Shown: positions 40,447-48,822 of the stretch, piece after piece
Numbering within the stretch: the stretch's first letter is position 1
How the letters are laid out: every line of letters starts with the position of its first letter
DNA from: Friedmanniella luteola
GTDB taxonomy: Bacteria; Actinomycetota; Actinomycetes; Propionibacteriales; Propionibacteriaceae
Assembly: GCF_900105065.1 (NCBI RefSeq)
Contig: NZ_LT629749.1
Location: 4,340,001-4,404,000, forward strand
DNA length: 64,000 nt
Reading direction: 5' to 3'
Translations under genes and position numbers: made by a program
The notes under the pieces: model-generated
Database searches by the model: none
Seen by the model: only the letters and a program-made list of their open reading frames with translations
What the model was told of the DNA's origin: nothing

Positions 40447-40911
40447 TCAGCGGCCGAAGAGCCCGCGCAGCCCGCCCCGCCGCGACTCGTCGCGCCCGGG
40501 GTGCGGCGGCAGCGTCGTGGGTGGGGCGGCCGGTCCGGCCGCGGACCCGCTGGACGCCAGCCCGGCCGAGGTCTTCTCGCGGGTGCGCACCTGCTCGTGG
40601 AGCTCCGCGGGAGCGCGGCTCCGCAGCCCCTCGACCTCCAGCAGCGACCCGGCGGCGTCCTCCGCCCGGGGCTCGGTCTCGCCCTCGACGGCGTACCGGG
40701 TCCGGGTGAGCGACGCCGTGCACTTGATGCCGTAGTCGAACTCCATCACCTCGCAGCCGTAGCAGACGAGCCGCCCGGGCAGCACCACCACGTCCGGGTT
40801 CCGCTCGGCGACCTGCTGCTCCCGGCGGTTCGCCGCGTCGACATGGGCCGTCGCCGCCTGCCGGTTCCAGCAGGGGACCCCGTCACCGCCACTCTTGATC
40901 CCTAGGTGCAT
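40447..40911 (-). CDS. Cys-containing hypothetical protein
   Basis: A 154-residue soluble protein with a textbook ribosome site (AAAGGAG, seven bases upstream of ATG 40911). The first half has the motif LVCYGCEVMEFDYGIKC (C-x2-C ... C) next to PCWNRQ, a possible zinc or redox site. The second half is low-complexity, Ala/Pro/Ser-rich, with a basic tail (RGGLRGLFGR). The -10 TAAGGT lies at 40936-40941. No family is recognised. It stops six bases from the convergent LLM gene. Confidence 0.6.
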   Translation of the reverse strand: MHLGIKSGGDGVPCWNRQAATAHVDAANRREQQVAERNPDVVVLPGRLVCYGCEVMEFDYGIKCTASLTRTRYAVEGETEPRAEDAAGSLLEVEGLRSRAPAELHEQVRTREKTSAGLASSGSAAGPAAPPTTLPPHPGRDESRRGGLRGLFGR

Positions 40912-41104
40912 GCGCGCTCCTTTGCGTCAGCACCCACCTTACGACGGCTGTCTGTGGCGCAGGTCACCCCGCCGACGGGCGCTGGGCGCCGCACCCGACC
41001 GGCCGCCGACGTGCTCCTCGCGCCGGAACCGCCGGCGGGTGGCACCCGGCCCGCGCCCGGCAGGGCGATCGCTCAGCGGTTCCCGCCCATGCCCGGAGCA
41101 GCCC

Positions 41105-41141
41105 GCGCGCTGCCCGGCCGGACCCCGGCCGGGGCGCGCGC
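41105..41141 (-). terminator. Terminator hairpin of the desaturase operon
   Basis: Seventeen-base arms (GCGCGCTGCCCGGCCGG with CCGGCCGGGGCGCGCGC) with two internal mismatches and a 3-base loop. It lies eight bases downstream of the desaturase stop at 41149 on the minus strand. Confidence 0.7.
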
Positions 41142-41148
41142 CGACCGG

Positions 41149-42399
41149 CTAGGCCGTGACGGCCGCCGGGCGACGGCGGAGCCGGCCCAGCACCCGGCCG
41201 GCGCCGGCCCTGGCCGCCTGCGTCACCGAGAAGTCGTTCGGCAGCGACAGCCGGATGACCTGCTTCCAGGCCGAGGCGACCTGGCGCGGCATCGAGCCGG
41301 TGGTGTAGCTGAGGCCGTAGCGCGCGGTGATCTCCTGCATCCGCGGGGCGATCTCGGCGTAGCGGTTGCTCGGCAGGTCGGGGAAGCAGTGGTGCTCGAT
41401 CTGGTGCGACAGGTTGCCGGTCATCACGTGCATCGCCTTGCTGCCCGCGATGTTGGCCGAGCCGATCATCTGGCGCAGGTACCACTCGCCGCGGCTCTCG
41501 CCCTCGATGGAGTCCTTGGCGAACGTCTCGACGCCCTCGGGGAAGTGGCCGCACATGATCACCGAGTGGGTCCACAGGTTCCGGACCAGGTTGGCCGTCG
41601 CGTTGGCCGCGAGGGTGTGCAGGAACGACGGGCCCGACAGCAGCGGGTGGACGACGTAGTCCTTGCGCATCTGCCGGCCGATCTTGGCCAGCACCTGGCG
41701 GGCGTCGGCCCGGAACTGCTCCGGGTCCCGGCCGCGGCCCTTGACCTGCTTGCCCAGCTCGAGGTCGTAGGCGGCGATGCCGTACTCGAAGATGGCGGCG
41801 TTGACGAGGTTCCACAGCGGCTGGCCGAGGTAGGACGGGTGCCAGCGCTGGTCCTCGTCCACGCGCATGATGCCGTAGCCGAGGTCGTTGTCCCGGCCCA
41901 GCACGTTCGTGAACGTGTGGTGGATCTCGTTGTGCGAGCGCTTCCACTGGGCCGAGGGCGAGGCGTGGTCCCACTCGTAGACCTGCGAGTGGATCTTCGG
42001 GTCGCGCATCCAGTCCCACTGGCCGTGCATGACGTTGTGGCCGATCTCCATGTTCTCGAGGATCTTGGCCACGGACAGGCCGATGGTGCCGGCCACCCAG
42101 GCGGGCGGGAACAGGGAGAACAGCAGCACGACGCGGCTGCTCAGGTCCAGCGTCCGCTGCACCTTGATCACCTTGCGGATGTAGGCGGCGTCGGCGCTGC
42201 CGCGGGAGTCGAGGACCTCCTGGCGCAGCGCGTCCAGCTCGAGGCCCAGCGCCTCGACCTGGGCGGCGGACAGGTGCGCCGTCGGGTCGGGCTTCCCGGA
42301 GCGCTTGGGCACGTGGTGCCGCTCGGCGGTCGTGGTGTCCAGGCGGCTCGAGCGGGCGGCGCGCGCCGTGGTGGTGGCGGGCGTGACGGTCGCAGTCAT
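41149..42399 (-). CDS. Acyl-lipid/acyl-CoA fatty acid desaturase (DesA3-like)
   Basis: A 416-residue membrane desaturase. It has the three His boxes of the membrane-bound fatty acid desaturases: HNVMH (residues 121-125), HNEIHH (156-161) and HQIEHH (332-337), which bind the di-iron centre. Hydrophobic helices occur around 90-115, with a second pair after residue 280. Homologues such as M. tuberculosis Rv3229c act on stearoyl-CoA at delta-9. It is transcribed after and with the ferredoxin-reductase gene (8 bases apart), its probable electron donor. Its regulation is likely from the tandem operator at 43517-43543. Starts ATG at 42399. Confidence 0.92.
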   Translation of the reverse strand: MTATVTPATTTARAARSSRLDTTTAERHHVPKRSGKPDPTAHLSAAQVEALGLELDALRQEVLDSRGSADAAYIRKVIKVQRTLDLSSRVVLLFSLFPPAWVAGTIGLSVAKILENMEIGHNVMHGQWDWMRDPKIHSQVYEWDHASPSAQWKRSHNEIHHTFTNVLGRDNDLGYGIMRVDEDQRWHPSYLGQPLWNLVNAAIFEYGIAAYDLELGKQVKGRGRDPEQFRADARQVLAKIGRQMRKDYVVHPLLSGPSFLHTLAANATANLVRNLWTHSVIMCGHFPEGVETFAKDSIEGESRGEWYLRQMIGSANIAGSKAMHVMTGNLSHQIEHHCFPDLPSNRYAEIAPRMQEITARYGLSYTTGSMPRQVASAWKQVIRLSLPNDFSVTQAARAGAGRVLGRLRRRPAAVTA

Positions 42400-42406
42400 G
42401 GGGTCC

Positions 42407-43501
42407 TCAGAGGTCGATCGTGCAGGGGCCGGCGGCGGCGGACACGCAGGTCTGGATGCGGACGCCGTCGCCCTCGGTCGCGGTGACGAGCTCGCCGTTG
42501 CGGAGGTCGCGGACGGCGCCGGAGGTCAGGGGGACGACGCAGCCGAAGCAGATGCCCATCCGGCAGCCGGACGGCATCAGCACCCCGGCGTCCTCCCCGG
42601 CGTCGAGGATCGGGGTGGCGCCGTCGGCCTCGACGACGGTGCCCTGACGGGCGAACCGCAGGGTGCCGCCGTCGCCCTCGGTGACGACGACCGGGCGGAA
42701 GCGCTCGGTGTGCAGGCGGTGGTCGAGCCCGGCGGCGGCGTAGTGCTCCTCGAACGCGTCGAGCAGGCCGGTCGGGCCGCAGGCCCAGGTGTGCCGCTCG
42801 CGCCAGTCCGGCACCACGGCGTCGAGCTCGGCGGGGGTGAGCACGCCCTCGGTGGCCGTGTGCCGCTCGACCAGCCGGAGCCGGCCCTGCGCCGCCCAGT
42901 CCCGCAGCTCGGGCCCGAAGACCACGTCCGCGGCGGTGGGGGCGGAGTGCACCACCACCACGTCGGACAGCTCGCCGAGGTGGTTGCGCAGCATGCCCAT
43001 CACCGGGGTGATGCCGCTGCCGGCGGTGACGAAGAGGGTCTGCGCGGGCAGCGCCTCGGGCAGGACGAACTCCCCCGCCGCCTGGTCCAGGTGCACCAGG
43101 GTGCCCGGCTGGAGGGCCCGCACGACGTGCGTGCTGACCCTGCCGCCGGGGATGGCCTTGACGGTGATCGACAGCAGCCCGTCGGGCGCCCCGCGCACCG
43201 AGGTCAGGGAGTAGGCCCGCCACTGACGGATCCCGTCGACGTCCACGCCGAGGCGGATGTACTGGCCGGGACGGTGGGTGCGCCACGAGCGGCCGGGCCT
43301 GATCGACACGGTGACGGCGTCGGCGGTCTCGGCCTGCACGGTCACCACCCGGCCCCGCAGGTCGGCACCGCGGCGGAGCGGGGACACCAGGTCGAGGTAG
43401 TCGGCGGGCACGAGCGGGGTCACGGCCGACTCGACCAGCTGCCGCAGGACGCGGGCGATGCCGCGGACGGGCGGCGGGGGCGCCAGCAGGAACGAGCTCA
43501 T
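42407..43501 (-). CDS. Ferredoxin reductase with fused 2Fe-2S domain (desaturase electron donor)
   Basis: A 364-residue fusion of a flavin reductase and plant-type ferredoxin. The FAD motif RAYSL is at residues 96-100, the NAD-binding region is VTAGSGITPVMGM (159-170) and CGPTGLLDAF (241-250). The C-terminal cluster ligands are C313, C318, C321 and C352 (C-x4-C-x2-C...C). It resembles Rv3230c, the reductase that feeds electrons to DesA3. It is the first gene of the operon, with the desaturase eight bases downstream. Starts ATG at 43501. Confidence 0.9.
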   Translation of the reverse strand: MSSFLLAPPPPVRGIARVLRQLVESAVTPLVPADYLDLVSPLRRGADLRGRVVTVQAETADAVTVSIRPGRSWRTHRPGQYIRLGVDVDGIRQWRAYSLTSVRGAPDGLLSITVKAIPGGRVSTHVVRALQPGTLVHLDQAAGEFVLPEALPAQTLFVTAGSGITPVMGMLRNHLGELSDVVVVHSAPTAADVVFGPELRDWAAQGRLRLVERHTATEGVLTPAELDAVVPDWRERHTWACGPTGLLDAFEEHYAAAGLDHRLHTERFRPVVVTEGDGGTLRFARQGTVVEADGATPILDAGEDAGVLMPSGCRMGICFGCVVPLTSGAVRDLRNGELVTATEGDGVRIQTCVSAAAGPCTIDL

Positions 43502-43516
43502 GGTCCAAGGCTAACC

Positions 43517-43543
43517 TACGGAACCGTAAGTTACGAGACCGTA
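43517..43543. promoter_or_regulatory. Double TetR-type operator of the desaturase operon
   Basis: TACGG-AA-CCGTA (43517-43528, perfect) and TACGA-GA-CCGTA (43532-43543, one mismatch), 15 bases apart, centre to centre. The pair starts 16 bases upstream of the reductase start codon. Two adjacent palindromes are typical of cooperatively binding TetR-family regulators of lipid genes. No TetR gene is adjacent. Confidence 0.65.
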
Positions 43544-43652
43544 GGTATGACGATGGTCACCCGGCGCGAGGGGAACTCGGGCGGGGTGGGCGCCCCCGTG
43601 CGCCGGGTGGGGGACGGCCCACGGGCGTCGGACGCCGGCCACCGCCGAGCGG

Positions 43653-43865
43653 TCAGGACGCGCCCTCCGCGCGGTCGACGTCCTTCCGGCCGAGGTCGGC
43701 CGAGGGGGTGGCGTCCGGCGTCCCGGGGACCGAGTCGGCGCCGCCCCCGGAGGTCTCGGCGTCCTCGAACGAGCTCCCCGCGGAGGAGACCTGCCCGCCC
43801 TCGGAGGCGTCGCCGTCGCCGGAGCCGGTCACCGCGTCGAGCTTGTCCTTGATCCAGTTGCTCAT
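43653..43865 (-). CDS. Small acidic hypothetical protein (70 aa)
   Basis: A 70-residue ORF starting MSNWIKDKLDAVTGSGDGDASEGG; the first 15 residues form an amphipathic helix and the rest is acidic and Ser/Gly-rich, probably disordered. A -10 TAGTTT lies at 43873-43878, seven bases before the ATG at 43865, supporting a leaderless message and hence a real gene. It shows no membrane segment. The function is unknown. Confidence 0.6.
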   Translation of the reverse strand: MSNWIKDKLDAVTGSGDGDASEGGQVSSAGSSFEDAETSGGGADSVPGTPDATPSADLGRKDVDRAEGAS

Positions 43866-43872
43866 GGTCTCG

Positions 43873-43878
43873 AAACTA
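43873..43878 (-). promoter_or_regulatory. -10 element of a leaderless small-gene transcript
   Basis: TAGTTT on the minus strand, seven bases upstream of the ATG of the small acidic gene (start 43865). No ribosome-binding site is seen in the gap. Confidence 0.45.
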
Positions 43879-43928
43879 CCCGCCGCCTCCTGCGCTCAAG
43901 CGGGGGTCGCCCGCGCGCTCACGGCGAC

Positions 43929-43945
43929 GGTCACACCGGGGTCAC
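43929..43945. promoter_or_regulatory. Direct repeat upstream of the response regulator gene
   Basis: GGTCAC at 43929-43934 and again at 43940-43945, eleven bases apart, as in OmpR-type (for example MtrA) binding sites. It lies about 30 bases upstream of a TAGGCT -10 (43975-43980) ahead of the response regulator gene. The link is inferred from spacing only. Confidence 0.3.
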
Positions 43946-44083
43946 GAACCGGCCCGCCGGACGGTCGACGTCGCTAGGCTGACGAACGTCCTCCGCGTGC
44001 TCGGTGCACCCGGGGGACGCGCGGACGGACCGGGGGGTCCGGACGAGGACGGCGCTCCGCGCCGGGGATCGGGGGATCACGTG

Positions 44084-44707
44084 ATGGACGACCGCGCACG
44101 GCTGGGGACGGGCCAGATCAAGGTGTTCGTGCTGGACGACCACGCGATGGTCCGGGACGCCCTGACCGACTACATCAACACCGACCCCCAGATGACCGTG
44201 GTCGGCAGCGCCGGCGCCGCCGAGGAGGCGCTGGCCGGGATCGCCGAGACCGAGCCCGCGGTCGCCGTGCTGGACGTCCGGCTCCGGGAGGGCAACGGGC
44301 TGGAGGTCTGCCGGGAGGTCCGGGACCGCCACCCGCAGGTGCGGTGCGTCCTGCTCACCTCCCACAGCGAGCAGGAGGCGCGCGTCGCCGCCCGGCTCGC
44401 GGGTGCCTCCGGCTACCTCATCAAGGAGCTGGGCGGCAGCACCCTGCTCGACGGCATCCGGACGGTGGCGACGGGTGGCTCGCTGCTGGCGGAGGAGCCC
44501 GTCGAGGAGCTCCAGCCGCTGGTCGAGGACCTGTTCGAGCGTCGTGCGGTCACCCTCAGCGACCAGCAGCACAGCGTGCTGGCCGGTGCGCTCGGCGGCG
44601 CGAGCAACGCCCAGATCGCCGACGCGACCTCCCTGTCGCCGTCCGACGTCCGCGGCCAGCTCGACGTCATCTTCCAGGGCCTGGGCATCGGCGGCGGCCG
44701 CCGCTGA
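44084..44707 (+). CDS. NarL-type response regulator with divergent helix-turn-helix
   Basis: A 207-residue protein from ATG 44084. The receiver domain has D18/D19, phospho-acceptor D64 (AVLDVRLREG), T92/S93 and K114 (YLIKELGG), all in place. The C-terminal region (about 160-205) matches the LuxR-type HTH only in part: LSDQQHSVLAGALGGASNAQIADATSLSPSDVRGQLDVIFQGLGI, with the usual RERE motif altered to DQQH. No histidine kinase is adjacent, so it is an orphan. It faces the anti-sigma gene, seven bases away. Confidence 0.8.
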   Translation: MDDRARLGTGQIKVFVLDDHAMVRDALTDYINTDPQMTVVGSAGAAEEALAGIAETEPAVAVLDVRLREGNGLEVCREVRDRHPQVRCVLLTSHSEQEARVAARLAGASGYLIKELGGSTLLDGIRTVATGGSLLAEEPVEELQPLVEDLFERRAVTLSDQQHSVLAGALGGASNAQIADATSLSPSDVRGQLDVIFQGLGIGGGRR

Positions 44708-44714
44708 CCAGCGC

Positions 44715-45404
44715 TCAGCGCACCGGCGCCCGCAGCACCAGGGCGTCGGTGGCGGTCTCGCGGATCTCCACCGCCGCGATCTGGGACACCCGCAGCGGCG
44801 TCTCGCCGCTCGGCCGGTTGACCTTGTCGGGCTTCACGACCCACTCCTTGACCGCCTGCCGGTGCCCCGACCTGTCGGCCACGACGACCGACAGGCTGGA
44901 GCCGACGGAGTAGCCGTCGGCGTCCTGGCACTCCACCGCCACCCGCGTCCCGGTCGCGATCGGCACGAGGTCGACGACGGCCGTGATCTCGCTGGACCCG
45001 ACCGGCTCGAAGGCGATCCGCTGCTGCTGGGCCGGCCCCAGGCGGTCCAGCACCTGCCCGAGCAGCAGACCGCCGAGCACCAGGGCCAGGCAGGCCGCCA
45101 CGGCCAGCAGCTGGGTGCGGGCGCGGGTGTGCTGGCGACGGGCGGTCGCCAGCACCGTCGGCAGCAGCGACTCCGGCGACGGCTCCTGCGCGGCGCGGGG
45201 GTCGGTGAGCCGGGCCGCGTCCTCGGGGCCGACCTGGGACAGCAGGCCCGGGAGGCCGGCGATCTCGCTGACGGCGGCCTGGCAGCGCGGGCAGGCCGCC
45301 AGGTGGGCCTCGAACTCCGAGCGCTCGGCGGGCGACAGGGCCCCCAGCACGTAGGCGGCGTCCCAGTCGCCGTAGCGGTCGCCCTCGGGCTCCGGGCTGG
45401 TCAC
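44715..45404 (-). CDS. Membrane-bound anti-sigma factor with zinc-binding domain
   Basis: A 229-residue protein. The N-terminal ZAS motif H34-x3-C38-x2-C41 (FEAHLAACPRCQ) is followed by a membrane helix (about 98-120: LLAVAACLALVLGGLLLGQVL) and an outer C-terminal domain with a RskA-like beta fold. It holds the ECF sigma factor encoded upstream inactive until an external signal triggers its degradation. The start overlaps the sigma gene by four bases (45401-45404, ATGA). Confidence 0.88.
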   Translation of the reverse strand: MTSPEPEGDRYGDWDAAYVLGALSPAERSEFEAHLAACPRCQAAVSEIAGLPGLLSQVGPEDAARLTDPRAAQEPSPESLLPTVLATARRQHTRARTQLLAVAACLALVLGGLLLGQVLDRLGPAQQQRIAFEPVGSSEITAVVDLVPIATGTRVAVECQDADGYSVGSSLSVVVADRSGHRQAVKEWVVKPDKVNRPSGETPLRVSQIAAVEIRETATDALVLRAPVR

Positions 45405-45913
45405 GAGCGGGTCACCCCCTTCTCCTGCAGGACGAGTCGGAGGCTGCGCAGGCCGTAGTGCAGCCGCGACTTGACGGTGCCGGGCGGGATCCGCAGCCGG
45501 GCCGCGATGTCGGCCACGGAGCAGCCCTCGAAGTAGGCGGCGGCGATGACGGCCCGGTGCTCGGGGGAGAGCGAGCCCAGCGCCTCGGCCACCAGCCAGC
45601 GGTCCAGCACCACGCTGGTGCCGTCCTCCACCGAGCGGTCCGGCGGCAGCTCGGTGCGCAGCTCGTGCCGGGAGGCCGCGCTGCGCCAGCGGTCGATGAC
45701 GAGGTTGCGGGTGGCGGTGAACAGCCAGGCGCGGGCGGCGGGCTCCTCCCGCTCCCCCAGCCGCGGGTCCTTCCAGGCGCGGAGCAAGACCTCCTGGACG
45801 ACGTCCTCGGCGACCTGGCGGTCGTGGGTGAGCCGCAGGGCGAAACGCCAGAGCTCGGCGCCGTGGCGGTCGTGCAGCTCGGTGAGGGCGACCTCCTTCT
45901 GGCTCGTGGCCAC
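45401..45913 (-). CDS. ECF sigma factor (RpoE/SigK-type)
   Basis: A 170-residue sigma factor. GTG 45913 is chosen since it has a strong ribosome site (GGAGGGGGA), but an upstream ATG at 45970 is in frame. Region 2 (about 10-75): LHDRHGAELWRFALRLTHDRQVAEDVVQEVLLRAWKD and AARAWLFTATRNLVIDRWRS. Region 4 (about 110-165): LSPEHRAVIAAAYFEGCSVADIAARLRIPPGTVKSRLHYGLRSLR. It is coupled to the anti-sigma gene. GAAC-N17-CGTC upstream (45986-46010) suggests autoregulation. Confidence 0.9.
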   Translation of the reverse strand: MATSQKEVALTELHDRHGAELWRFALRLTHDRQVAEDVVQEVLLRAWKDPRLGEREEPAARAWLFTATRNLVIDRWRSAASRHELRTELPPDRSVEDGTSVVLDRWLVAEALGSLSPEHRAVIAAAYFEGCSVADIAARLRIPPGTVKSRLHYGLRSLRLVLQEKGVTRS

Positions 45914-46335
45914 CGTCGTCCCCCTCCGCCGCTCCGGCCCCTCCCGGCGTGCCGGGCGGGGCTCCGTCATCCTCGCACCGGTCGGGACGAGGGCGGGGGC
46001 CAAGACGTTCACCGACCGCCGGAAACGCGCAGAAGTGTGCCGGGCCCGTGCGGCCCTGGTGCTCCTGGGGCGCGTGGGGACGCCGGGCCGGTCAAGGTCA
46101 CGAATGCATCACGGCGACCCCGCGGAGGAGGGCGGGGCCGCCGCTGGTGCCTAAGGTGGTCCCCTCAGGGGTGGCCGACGTCGGTCAGTCGCGCCCTGGC
46201 GAGGATGGCGAGCCTCCCGGGAGCGACCGCCGCAAGGTCCGGGGGCGTCGCGCGTCCCCTGATCCCCGGAGCGACGTGGCTCCGCCGCACGTAGCCGACC
46301 GCCGGCCAGGCCGGTGGCCCGACGCCAGGTGACCC
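45914..46335. other. 422-base divergent intergenic region
   Basis: Between the ECF sigma gene and the large secreted protein gene. It contains the ECF-type promoter on the minus strand and TAAGGT near 46153 on the plus strand as a possible -10. An ATG-started frame continuing the sigma gene (from 45970) may be used. Otherwise I see no gene. Confidence 0.5.
45986..46010 (-). promoter_or_regulatory. ECF-type autoregulatory promoter
   Basis: On the minus strand GAAC (46007-46010) and CGTC (45986-45989) are separated by 17 bases. This is the ECF-type -35/-10 pattern, positioned about 65 bases upstream of the GTG 45913. It suggests that the sigma factor transcribes its own operon. Confidence 0.45.
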
Positions 46336-48732
46336 ATGACCTTGACCCCCGCCCGTTCCCACCCGCGCCGTGGGCGAGCCGCCGCGCTCGCCCTCGCCGT
46401 CCTGGCCGGGGTCGCCCTCGGCGCACCCGCCGCCACGCCGGCGACCGCCGACACCGCCCCGCCCGCGGCGGACCTGCCGGCCACCGTCTCCACCGACCTG
46501 CTGCCCACCGTCCAGATCGACGGGGTGGCCTGGTCGCAGGCGGTCGTCGGCAACCGCGTCTTCGCCGGCGGCTCGTGGAGCACCGCCCGCCCGGCGGGTG
46601 CCGCCGCCGGCACGTCGACGGTGGCCCAGCCCAACCTGCTCTCCTACAACGTCACCACGGGCGTCATGGACGCCGGGTTCCGGCCCAAGGTGAACGCGCA
46701 GATCCTCGCCGTCGCGGCATCGCCCGACGGCAGGACCGTCTACATCGGCGGCGACTTCACCACCGTCGACGGCCAGGCCCGCAACCGGCTGGCCGCCTTC
46801 GACGTCGCCACGGGCGTCCTCAAGAGCTGGAACCCCGGGGCCAACAACAAGGTCTACGCGCTCGCCGTGACCGAGTCCGCGGTCTACGCCGGCGGCTGGC
46901 TGACCGCGGCCGGCGGGGCGGCCCGCAGCTCGGTCGCCGCGCTGAACCTGACCACGGGGGCCGCCCTGCCGTTCGCCCCCGCCGTGGCCGGCACCGAGAA
47001 CGCCGGTGTCCGGGCCATCACCGTCTCGCCCGACCGCACCAAGGTGATGCTCGGCGGGCAGTTCGAGACCGTGAACGGCGCCGGAAGCCCCGGCGGCTAC
47101 GGCCTCGCCATCGTCGACGCGGCCACCGGCAAGACCTCCTCGCCGCTCGCGGCGAACGCCGTCATCCGCAACGCCCGGAACGCGGCGGGCATCCTCAGCC
47201 TGACCTCCTCGGGCAGCAGCGTCTACGGCACCGGCTTCCACTACGCCGTCGGCGGGCCCACGGACGGCAACTTCGAGGGGGCGTTCAAGATCAGCTGGAG
47301 CGGCGCCCTCGAGTGGCTCGAGGACTGCCACGGGGACAGCTACTCGGTGTTCGCGGGCCAGGGCGCGGTCTACGTGGCCGGCCACCCGCACTACTGCGGC
47401 AACATCGGCGGCTTCGAGCAGACCGACCCGATCAGCTACCACCGGGCGCTGGCGTTCACCCCGGACGCGCGCGGCACCGTCGGCAAGGAGCCGTACAACT
47501 ACTACAACTTCGCCGGCCAGCCGAAGCCGCAGTGGCTGAACTGGTTCCCGGACCTGAACAGCGGCCAGTACACCAAGCAGTACCAGGGCCCCTGGCACGT
47601 CGCGGGCAACAACGACTACGTCGTGTTCGGCGGCGAGTTCACCACCGTCAACAACAAGCTGCAGCAGGGTCTCGCGCGGTTCGCCCGGCCCGGGCTGGCC
47701 CCGAACCTGGACGGGCCGCGCCTCTCCGGCACCAGCTACGTGCCCAAGGCGCAGAGCTTCGCGCAGGGCATCCGGCTGACCTGGCCGGCCAACTACGACC
47801 GCGACTCCGAGCAGCTCACCTACAAGCTGGTCCGCAACGGCAACAGCGGGACGCCGATCTTCACCACCACGCAGCGCTCGACGTTCTGGTTGCGGCCCAC
47901 GCTGTCCTTCCTCGACACCACCGCCGTCGCCGGGCAGACCTACACCTACTCGGTGCAGGTCAGCGACCCCTCGGTCAACGGCAAGGCGCCGAACGTCGCC
48001 AAGGGGGCGGCCATCAGCGCCACCGCCGCCGGCGGCTCGTCGCTGAGCGCCTACGACCAGAAGGTGCTCGCCGACTCCCCGCAGAACTACTGGCGCTTCG
48101 CCGAGACCTCGGGGACGACCGTCGCCGACACGGCGGGCAGCGGCCCGGCGACGCGGCAGGCGGGCGTCACCACCGGCGTGCCCGGCGCCCGGACCGGCAC
48201 CGCCCCGGGCACGGCGTACCGCTTCTCGGGCAGCGGCAGCACCAGCAGCGTGGCCAGCAGCACCGCCGAGGCGGGCAAGCAGGTCTTCAGCGTCGAGGCC
48301 TGGTTCAAGACCAGCAGCACCACCGGCGGCAAGATCGTCAGCTTCGGCTCCGCGCAGACCGGGAACTCGACCAACGCCGACCGGCAGGTCTACCTGAGCA
48401 ACGCGGGCCAGGTCATCTTCGGCACCATCGCGGGCAGCGTGCGGGCCATCTACGGGCCGTCGGGCAAGAACGACGGGAAGTGGCACCACGTCGTCGCCAC
48501 GCTGGACCCGTCCGGGCTCAAGCTCTACGTCGACGGCGTGCTGTCGGCCTCGCGGACCGACTACTACCAGGCCCAGCGCTACACCGGGTACTGGCGGGTC
48601 GGCGGGGACGTGCTGTCGGGCTGGCCGGGCAACCCGACCTCGCCCTACCTGGCCGGCGACATCGACGACGTCGCGGTCTACGACAGGGCGCTCACCGCGG
48701 CCCAGGTCGCGGCCCACAAGGCCGCCGGCTGA
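46336..48732 (+). CDS. Large secreted protein with beta-propeller-like and LamG domains
   Basis: A 798-residue exported protein. The signal peptide is RRGRAAALALAVLAGVALGAPAATPATA. The N-terminal half (about 60-460) has repeated blades with GG(D/E/Q)F and VYAGG motifs (VYIGGDFTTVDG, VYAGGWLTAAGG, VMLGGQFETVNG, VVFGGEFTTVNN), likely a beta-propeller. A fibronectin-type III-like segment (about 475-560) follows, then a C-terminal LamG/concanavalin-like domain (about 590-795; KWHHVVATLDPSGLKLYVDG). Both are carbohydrate- or surface-binding. The gene is divergent from the ECF sigma operon and is followed by a strong terminator. No catalytic motif is seen. Confidence 0.82.
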   Translation: MTLTPARSHPRRGRAAALALAVLAGVALGAPAATPATADTAPPAADLPATVSTDLLPTVQIDGVAWSQAVVGNRVFAGGSWSTARPAGAAAGTSTVAQPNLLSYNVTTGVMDAGFRPKVNAQILAVAASPDGRTVYIGGDFTTVDGQARNRLAAFDVATGVLKSWNPGANNKVYALAVTESAVYAGGWLTAAGGAARSSVAALNLTTGAALPFAPAVAGTENAGVRAITVSPDRTKVMLGGQFETVNGAGSPGGYGLAIVDAATGKTSSPLAANAVIRNARNAAGILSLTSSGSSVYGTGFHYAVGGPTDGNFEGAFKISWSGALEWLEDCHGDSYSVFAGQGAVYVAGHPHYCGNIGGFEQTDPISYHRALAFTPDARGTVGKEPYNYYNFAGQPKPQWLNWFPDLNSGQYTKQYQGPWHVAGNNDYVVFGGEFTTVNNKLQQGLARFARPGLAPNLDGPRLSGTSYVPKAQSFAQGIRLTWPANYDRDSEQLTYKLVRNGNSGTPIFTTTQRSTFWLRPTLSFLDTTAVAGQTYTYSVQVSDPSVNGKAPNVAKGAAISATAAGGSSLSAYDQKVLADSPQNYWRFAETSGTTVADTAGSGPATRQAGVTTGVPGARTGTAPGTAYRFSGSGSTSSVASSTAEAGKQVFSVEAWFKTSSTTGGKIVSFGSAQTGNSTNADRQVYLSNAGQVIFGTIAGSVRAIYGPSGKNDGKWHHVVATLDPSGLKLYVDGVLSASRTDYYQAQRYTGYWRVGGDVLSGWPGNPTSPYLAGDIDDVAVYDRALTAAQVAAHKAAG

Positions 48733-48762
48733 CGCCGTACCGCCTGACGCGACCGTGACACC

Positions 48763-48798
48763 GGACCGCCCCGGACCCTGCTGGGTCCGGGGCGGTCC
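48763..48798. terminator. Bidirectional terminator hairpin
   Basis: Perfect 16-base inverted repeat (GGACCGCCCCGGACCC / GGGTCCGGGGCGGTCC) with loop TGCT. It separates the secreted-protein gene (stop 48732) from the convergent GH13 gene (stop 48823). Confidence 0.9.
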
Positions 48799-48822
48799 GT
48801 CGTGCTGGCTGGGTGCCGGGCG

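Noticed and set aside
46165-48717. An 850-codon open frame on the minus strand opposite the secreted LamG protein gene
   Set aside because: Extreme Gly/Arg/Val/Asp-rich composition typical of the complement of a high-GC gene; the plus-strand gene has a signal peptide, recognisable domains and a terminator.
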